Assembly (NCBI GenBank): GCA_018266095.1
Contig: JAFEBC010000016.1
Location: forward strand, 1-13,974
Length of the DNA: 13,974 nt
Reading direction: 5' to 3'
From: Deltaproteobacteria bacterium
GTDB lineage: Bacteria > Myxococcota > Myxococcia > Myxococcales > 40CM-4-68-19
The notes under the pieces were generated by a model that searched no databases, was not told the DNA's origin, and saw only the letters and a program-made list of their open reading frames with translations. How positions within the stretch are numbered: position 1 is the stretch's first letter; the number at the start of each line of letters is the position of its first letter. The position numbers and the translations under genes were made by a program. This document shows positions 10,057 through 13,974 of the stretch, one piece after another.

Positions 10057-10078
10057 GCTTCGGGGACCAGTCGTGCTT
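10049..10078. repeat. 12-bp direct repeat overlapping the hairpin arm
   Basis: CCAGTCGTGCTT occurs at 10049-10060 and 10067-10078, an 18-bp period. The first copy includes the outer part of the hairpin's right arm, so the left arm (10021-10028) could pair with either copy. This could be a short tandem duplication by slippage or an alternative-fold element. Confidence 0.6.
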
Positions 10079-10100
10079 TGGGCGTGAGGGGCGCGGGCGC

Positions 10101-10661
10101 TCAGGTCGCCGCGGGGGTCGGAGCGTCGCTCGGCGCGGCGTCGGTGTCCTCGTCGGCGAAGTCGCGGCGGCGCAGCGGGCCCAGCTTGCGGACGCCGTCG
10201 CGATCCGCTTGCGGCAGGAGCGTCAGGAGCTCGCGGGCGCTCTGCTGCAGGCCCGGGTGGCGCACGTCGGCGTTGACCTCGCACAACGGCAACAGCACGA
10301 AGGCGCGCTGGTGCAGGCGCGGGTGCGGGACGGCGATGGGGCCCTCGATGACCTGCGACCCGAAGAGGAGCAGGTCGAGATCGATCTCGCGCGGGCCCCA
10401 CTTCTCGCGGCGGATGCGGCCGAGGGTCTCCTCGATCGCGTGCAGCTTCTTGAGCGTGGCCGCGGCGCCGAGGAAGGCGGTGACGCGCAGGACGGCGTTC
10501 AGGTAGCGCGGCTGCGGCGGGCCGACGGGCGCGGTGTCGTAGATGCTGGAGACGCTGCGGATCTGGAAGCACGATTCGCGGCCGATGAGCTCGACGGCGC
10601 GGCTCAGGGTGCCGAGGCGGTCGCCCAGGTTGGCGCCGAGTGCGATGTAGGCGTCGATCAC
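10101..10661 (-). CDS. folK: 2-amino-4-hydroxy-6-hydroxymethyldihydropteridine diphosphokinase
   Basis: The product has 186 residues. It transfers pyrophosphate from ATP to 6-hydroxymethyl-7,8-dihydropterin, the step before dihydropteroate synthase in folate synthesis. The N-terminus AYIALGANLGDR (4-15), the SSIYDTAPVGPPQPRYLNAV stretch (38-57) and the signature KWGPREIDLDLLLFG (87-101) are all present. The magnesium-binding Asp94 and Asp96, then VPHPRLHQRAFVLLPL (111-126), are also clear. The C-terminus has a 30-residue extra tail ending in a low-complexity Asp/Ala/Pro stretch. The GTG at 10661 was chosen because GAGGA precedes it and it matches the family start; a GTG at 10733, overlapping dapE, would add 24 residues including a Cys-rich SCRECARRC segment. 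It is the last gene of the dap cluster, 61 bp after dapE. Confidence 0.94.
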   Translation of the reverse strand: MIDAYIALGANLGDRLGTLSRAVELIGRESCFQIRSVSSIYDTAPVGPPQPRYLNAVLRVTAFLGAAATLKKLHAIEETLGRIRREKWGPREIDLDLLLFGSQVIEGPIAVPHPRLHQRAFVLLPLCEVNADVRHPGLQQSARELLTLLPQADRDGVRKLGPLRRRDFADEDTDAAPSDAPTPAAT

Positions 10662-10722
10662 GGCGTCCTCGACGGCGCAGCGCCGCGCGCATTCGCGGCA
10701 CGAGCGCCCAACGGGAAGGCGC

Positions 10723-11847
10723 TCATCGCGCACCCTCGCGCAGGAAGCGCTCGAGCAAGCGATAGGCCCTCACGAGCAGGTCCTCAGGGCAGCTCTCGCC
10801 CTTCTGGTGCGCCTGCGCCTGCTCGCCGGGGCCGAAGTTGGCGGCGGGGATACCCAGCTCGCCGAGGCGGCCCACGTCGGTCCAGGCCTGCTTGGGTTCG
10901 GGTGCGGTGCCGAGGAGGTGCGCGAGCGACTGCACGAGCGGGCTCTCGAGGACCACGCGGCCGGCGGGCGCGCGATCGGTGATGACGCAGGTGGCGCCGA
11001 AGCGGGCGGCGAGGGCTTCGACTTCCTGGGCCGCGCTGTCGAGCGAACGGCCTGGCGCGAAGCGGTAGTTCAAGTTGAGCGCGCACGCGCCGGGGACCAC
11101 GTTGCGGCCGCTCGTGCCCTCGATCTTGGTGATGCTCATGACCTCCCGGTACACGAGCCGCAGGGGGCCGCTCTCGAAGACCACCTCGCGCGGCGCGAGC
11201 GACTGCAAGTGCGTCAGGAGCGCGCCGGCCTTGTGCACGGCGTTGTCGCCCTGCCACGGCCGCGCAGAGTGGGCGGTGCGGCCGGTGAACGTCAGGGTCG
11301 CGTGCATCGAGCCGCAGCAGCCGAGCTGCAGGGCCAGGTCGGTGGGCTCGAGGCACAGCGCGAGCGCGGCCTTGGACAATTCGGGACGCGCGGCCAGCAC
11401 GGCGGGCATGCCGCTGTCGTCGAAGGGGCCCTCTTCGCGCTCGTAGAGGACGACGAGCACGTCGACGGCGAGCGCGGCGCGGCCTCCCGGGCCCAGGCGC
11501 GAGAAGAGCTCGAGCAGGAGCGCGACGGCGCCCTTCATGTCCGAGGCGCCCCGGCCGTACACGCGGCCACCCTCGCGGCGCGCGGGGAAATCGCCGGGTT
11601 GCAGCGGCACCGTGTCCAGGTGGCCGAAGAGCGCCACGAGCGGCCTCTTCGACTCCGCGGGCACGCGGCCGAGGACGAGGGAGTGGCCGACGCGCTGCAC
11701 CTCGCCCGGAAACATCGCGTCGCACTCGCGCGCGAGCAGGTCGCAGAGCGCGGCCTCCTGACCGAACGGGCTCGCGAGGTCGCACAGCGCCCGCGTGCGC
11801 TCGGCCAACGCTTCGCGCAGCTCGTGATCGCCCGGGTCGCTCCCCAT
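10723..11847 (-). CDS. dapE: Succinyl-diaminopimelate desuccinylase (M20 family)
   Basis: The product has 374 residues. It is a two-metal amidohydrolase that frees LL-diaminopimelate and succinate from N-succinyl-LL-diaminopimelate. Metal and catalytic positions of the M20 family are visible: FGHLDTVP (His76, Asp78), GRGASDMKG (Asp103), the Glu-Glu pair in LYEREEGPF (138-139), TAHSARPW (His193) in the dimerisation lid domain, and AHQKGE near the C-terminus (His347). M20 peptidases include acetylornithine deacetylase and carboxypeptidases, but the position directly after dapD supports DapE. The start is uncertain: ATG at 11847 gives the length used here. An in-frame GTG at 11886, only eight bases after the dapD stop, would add 13 residues. 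Neither has a strong ribosome site. Confidence 0.92.
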   Translation of the reverse strand: MGSDPGDHELREALAERTRALCDLASPFGQEAALCDLLARECDAMFPGEVQRVGHSLVLGRVPAESKRPLVALFGHLDTVPLQPGDFPARREGGRVYGRGASDMKGAVALLLELFSRLGPGGRAALAVDVLVVLYEREEGPFDDSGMPAVLAARPELSKAALALCLEPTDLALQLGCCGSMHATLTFTGRTAHSARPWQGDNAVHKAGALLTHLQSLAPREVVFESGPLRLVYREVMSITKIEGTSGRNVVPGACALNLNYRFAPGRSLDSAAQEVEALAARFGATCVITDRAPAGRVVLESPLVQSLAHLLGTAPEPKQAWTDVGRLGELGIPAANFGPGEQAQAHQKGESCPEDLLVRAYRLLERFLREGAR

Positions 11848-11894
11848 GGGCGCCGCGGAAGCCTGCGGTTGTGTCGACGTGCCCACGCGCGCGC

Positions 11895-12785
11895 CTACAC
11901 GCTCACGCCGAAGTCGCGCAGCGCGGTGTTGAGCGAGGTCTTCTGGTCCGTGGACGCCTTGCGCTGGCCCACGATGAGCGCGCACGGCACGAGGTACTCA
12001 CCCGCGGGGAACTTGCGCGGACGCACGCCCGGCAGGACCACGCTGCGCGCGGGGATGCGGCCCTTGAGCACCTTCTCGGTGTCCCCGCTCACGTCGAGGA
12101 TCTGCGTCGAGCCCGTCAGCACCACGCCCGCGCCGAGCACGGCCTCCTCTTCGACCAGCACGCCCTCGACCACCACGCAGCGGCTGCCGATGAACGCGCC
12201 GTCCTCGATGATCACCGGACGCGCGCCGGGCGGCTCGAGCACGCCGCCGAGGCCCACGCCGCCGGAGAGGTGCACGCCCTTGCCCACCTGCGCGCAGGAG
12301 CCGACGGTGGCCCAGGTGTCGACCATGGTGCCCGCGCCGACGTGCGCGCCGATGTTGACGAGGCCGGGCATGACCACCGCGCCCTTCTCGACGAAGGCGC
12401 CGTAGCGCACCACCGCGGGCGGCACCACGCGCACACCCGTCGCGAAGAGGTCGTGCTTGGGCGGCAGCTTGTCCGTGTACTCGAGGTCGCCCGCGCGCAC
12501 CGTCTCGAGCTTCGAGAGCGGGAAGAAGAGGCCCACCGCCTGCTGGATCCACGCGTTCACCGTCCAGCGGTCGGCGCTCTCGGGATCGCTCGCGTTCGGA
12601 TTGCGCTCGGCCACGCGCAGTTGCCCCTGGTCGAGCCGCCACACGACCTCGCGCACGCTGCGCGCGTAGAGGCCGGTCGCGTCTTGGAGCAAGGCGCGAT
12701 CGGCGAGCGCAGCGTCGATGTTGGCGCGCAGCGACGCCACGTCGACGTCAGGGAGCCTCAGGGCGGGTTCTCTCGGGTCCAGCAT
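11895..12785 (-). CDS. dapD: 2,3,4,5-tetrahydropyridine-2,6-dicarboxylate N-succinyltransferase
   Basis: The product has 296 residues. It transfers succinyl from succinyl-CoA to tetrahydrodipicolinate, committing the precursor to the succinylase route to diaminopimelate and lysine. The N-terminal helical domain contains WTVNAWIQQAVGLFF (74-88). The middle is a left-handed beta-helix of hexapeptide repeats, with VRYGAFVEKGAVVMPGLVNI (126-145), GAHVGAGTMVDTWATVGSCA (146-165) and GGVGLGGVLEPPGARPVIIE (175-194). The late block DQKTSLNTALR is near the C-terminus. This composition and order match DapD of the proteobacterial type. The ATG at 12785 is used; no clear Shine-Dalgarno sequence precedes it. 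The gene sits 54 bp after the GNAT gene and 47 bp before dapE. Confidence 0.96.
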   Translation of the reverse strand: MLDPREPALRLPDVDVASLRANIDAALADRALLQDATGLYARSVREVVWRLDQGQLRVAERNPNASDPESADRWTVNAWIQQAVGLFFPLSKLETVRAGDLEYTDKLPPKHDLFATGVRVVPPAVVRYGAFVEKGAVVMPGLVNIGAHVGAGTMVDTWATVGSCAQVGKGVHLSGGVGLGGVLEPPGARPVIIEDGAFIGSRCVVVEGVLVEEEAVLGAGVVLTGSTQILDVSGDTEKVLKGRIPARSVVLPGVRPRKFPAGEYLVPCALIVGQRKASTDQKTSLNTALRDFGVSV

Positions 12786-12839
12786 CGGGCGGGCAATCTA
12801 GCGCCATTGCGACGCGGATTGGGAGCTTGTTGGCGGCGA

Positions 12840-13499
12840 CTAGCGCAGGAGGGCGCTCAGGCGCTGCTTGTTCTCGGGCCACTCGCTGGCCAAGAGCGAG
12901 AACATGGCGCTGTCGCGGATGCCGCCGTCGCTCGCGGCCGTCTGGGCGCGGAAGATGCCGTCCAGCTTGCCGCCGATGCGCTCGATGGCGTTGCGCGAGC
13001 GGAAGTTGCGCGCGTCCGTCTTGAGCGTCACGCGGTGGACTTGCAGCGTCTCGAAGGCGTGCGTGAGCATGAGCAGCTTGGCCTCGGTGTTGATGCCGCT
13101 GCGCATGGCGTGGGCCGCGAGCCAGGTCCAGCCGATCTCGACCGCGTCGATGCTGCCCGCCGGACGCATCGCGCCCTGCGCCCACTCCCAGCGCTCGAGG
13201 TTGCCGAAGCGCGTCGAGCCCACCACGCGGTTCTCTTGATGATCGAAGGTCACGAAGGGAATGAACGTGCCCGCGCGCAGGCCAGCGAGCGCTTCGTTGA
13301 ACCACTTGCGCAGCGCGGCCTCGGTGCGCGGGACCCAGGTGAAGGGATACGTCTCGGTCGGGTGCTGCGCGGCCGCGAGCAGGCCGTCGAGGTGCGATTC
13401 GTCGAGCGGCACCAGGCGCACGAGGCGGCCCGTGAGCGTGACGGGGCCAGGGAGCGCGGCGTGCGGGCGGGCGAGCGGGTGGTCGACGATCGTGGACAT
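12840..13499 (-). CDS. GNAT family N-acetyltransferase (RimJ/RimL-like)
   Basis: The product has 219 residues. It opens with a short lead followed by VTLTGRLVRLVPLDESHLDG (20-39), the typical start of Acetyltransf_3/RimJ-RimL proteins. It continues with FIPFVTFD (79-86), VVGSTRFGNLE (92-102), the core strand VEIGWTWLAAHAMRSGINTE (120-139) and VHRVTLKTDARNFRSRNAIE (154-173), and then GGKLDGIFR (177-185), the acceptor-side end of the fold. The substrate of such enzymes (protein N-termini, amino acids, antibiotics) cannot be read from sequence. ATG 13499 was chosen because GAGGAG lies ten bases upstream; ATG 13508, three codons earlier, is too close to that site. The gene is embedded between the aminotransferase and dapD, but a role in diaminopimelate synthesis is not needed and is only a positional guess. 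Confidence 0.9.
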   Translation of the reverse strand: MSTIVDHPLARPHAALPGPVTLTGRLVRLVPLDESHLDGLLAAAQHPTETYPFTWVPRTEAALRKWFNEALAGLRAGTFIPFVTFDHQENRVVGSTRFGNLERWEWAQGAMRPAGSIDAVEIGWTWLAAHAMRSGINTEAKLLMLTHAFETLQVHRVTLKTDARNFRSRNAIERIGGKLDGIFRAQTAASDGGIRDSAMFSLLASEWPENKQRLSALLR

Positions 13500-13540
13500 G
13501 TCCAGCATTCTCCTCGGCGCCCGGCGCGGCGGGATGATGT

Positions 13541-13974
13541 TCAGGCAGGCCAGACGTCGATGGCGCGCTGGCAGTCGGCGAGCGTGGGGACCATGGAGAG
13601 GCGCACGAAGCCCGTGCCGCTCGGCCCAAAGAACGTCCCGGGCGTGACCAGGATGCCGCGCTCGGCGAGGCGCTGCGCGTAGGAGTCGCTGGTGTCGCCC
13701 GCGGGCACGCGCACCCAGAGGTAGAACGCGCCGTCGCCGGAGACGGACAGGCCGAGCTTGCGCAGGTGCGCGAGCATGAGGCTGCGCTTGGCGAGGAAGA
13801 TCTGCCGCCGCTCGGTCACGTGCGCGTCGTCGAGCCACGCCTCGGACGCCGCACGCTGCACGAACGTCGGGGGCGCCACGCCGAAGTTCGCGCGCGACTC
13901 ACGCAGGATGTCGGCGAGCCAAGGCTCAGCGGCCCGGCCGCCCGCGCGGCCGCCGGCTCTGCCCGAGCGCTCGG
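13541..13974 (-). CDS. Class I/II aminotransferase, C-terminal part (DapC-like); PLP lysine position reads Glu
   Basis: The last 143 residues are visible; the 5' end is beyond the right edge. The segments NFGVAPPTFVQRAASEAW, DDAHVTERRQIFLAKRSLM, GAFYLWVRVPAGD, GILVTPGTFFGPSGTGFVRL and SMVPTLADCQRAI match the C-terminal half of N-succinyldiaminopimelate-type aminotransferases. The substrate-carboxylate Arg in GFVRLS is kept. In relatives, the start of the visible part is a SKRSxxTGYRxGF motif with the Schiff-base Lys eight residues before a conserved Arg. Here it reads ERSGRAGGRAGG, with Glu (GAG, 13970-13972) in the Lys position and the Arg kept. This implies an inactive or altered enzyme, a sequence error, or a different subfamily. 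Position at the head of the dapD-dapE cluster supports a DapC-like role, which would make N-succinyl-diaminopimelate from the keto precursor. Confidence 0.8.
   Translation of the reverse strand, partial: ERSGRAGGRAGGRAAEPWLADILRESRANFGVAPPTFVQRAASEAWLDDAHVTERRQIFLAKRSLMLAHLRKLGLSVSGDGAFYLWVRVPAGDTSDSYAQRLAERGILVTPGTFFGPSGTGFVRLSMVPTLADCQRAIDVWPA

Noticed and set aside
10662..10733. Cys-rich 24-residue extension of FolK from a GTG at 10733
   Set aside because: SCRECARRC looks like a metal site, but FolK has none at its N-terminus and the GTG at 10661 has a GAGGA ribosome site at the family start.
10807..13682. Long plus-strand frames opposite dapE, dapD and the GNAT gene (10807-12405, 11871-13682)
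   Set aside because: They are antisense shadows of recognised families, with no ribosome site and repetitive Arg/Ala/His composition.

Overview
The window is very G+C-rich (about 70% by eye), densely coding, and reads like a chromosomal stretch from a myxobacterium or related delta-proteobacterial lineage (Myxococcota). This placement is an inference. It rests on base composition, the style of the RecA sequence, an orphan soluble sensor kinase, and conserved hypothetical families I associate with that group. I see no mobile element, CRISPR array, tRNA or rRNA, and no clear sign of recent transfer.

Layout. (1) 1-2837, plus strand: the 3' end of cinA, a GTGA-coupled polytopic membrane protein, and a GAF-domain histidine kinase, closed by a strong hairpin at 2849-2885. 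(2) 2898-5569, minus strand: comM followed by recA, with an ATGA overlap. Upstream at 5669-5728 lie three TGGTCTCG boxes spaced 21 bp apart. (3) 5835-9230, minus strand: L-threonine aldolase (ltaE), a Ycf46-like AAA+ ATPase and a zinc-ribbon membrane protein, closely spaced as one transcription unit. (4) 9390-9968, plus strand: a small outer-membrane beta-barrel protein with its own strong ribosome binding site, followed by a long hairpin in the convergent gap. (5) 10101-13974, minus strand: a diaminopimelate cluster ending in folK. In transcription order it runs aminotransferase (5' end beyond the window), GNAT acetyltransferase, dapD, dapE, folK.

How the genes work together. The dap cluster supplies meso-diaminopimelate and lysine by the succinylase branch: DapD adds the succinyl group, an aminotransferase is expected to aminate, and DapE removes succinate. 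The aminotransferase appears to have Glu where the PLP-binding Lys should be, the most surprising protein-level observation here. ComM and RecA act together in homologous recombination of incoming DNA, so their translational coupling makes biological sense. The ltaE/AAA+/zinc-ribbon unit has no established joint function and is the best candidate for undescribed biology, although each member looks like an ordinary conserved chromosomal gene.

No spectacular new system is visible. The items most worth a second look are the Lys-to-Glu aminotransferase, the phased repeats upstream of comM-recA, the ltaE/AAA+/zinc-ribbon operon, and the hairpin with a competing repeat at 10021-10078.
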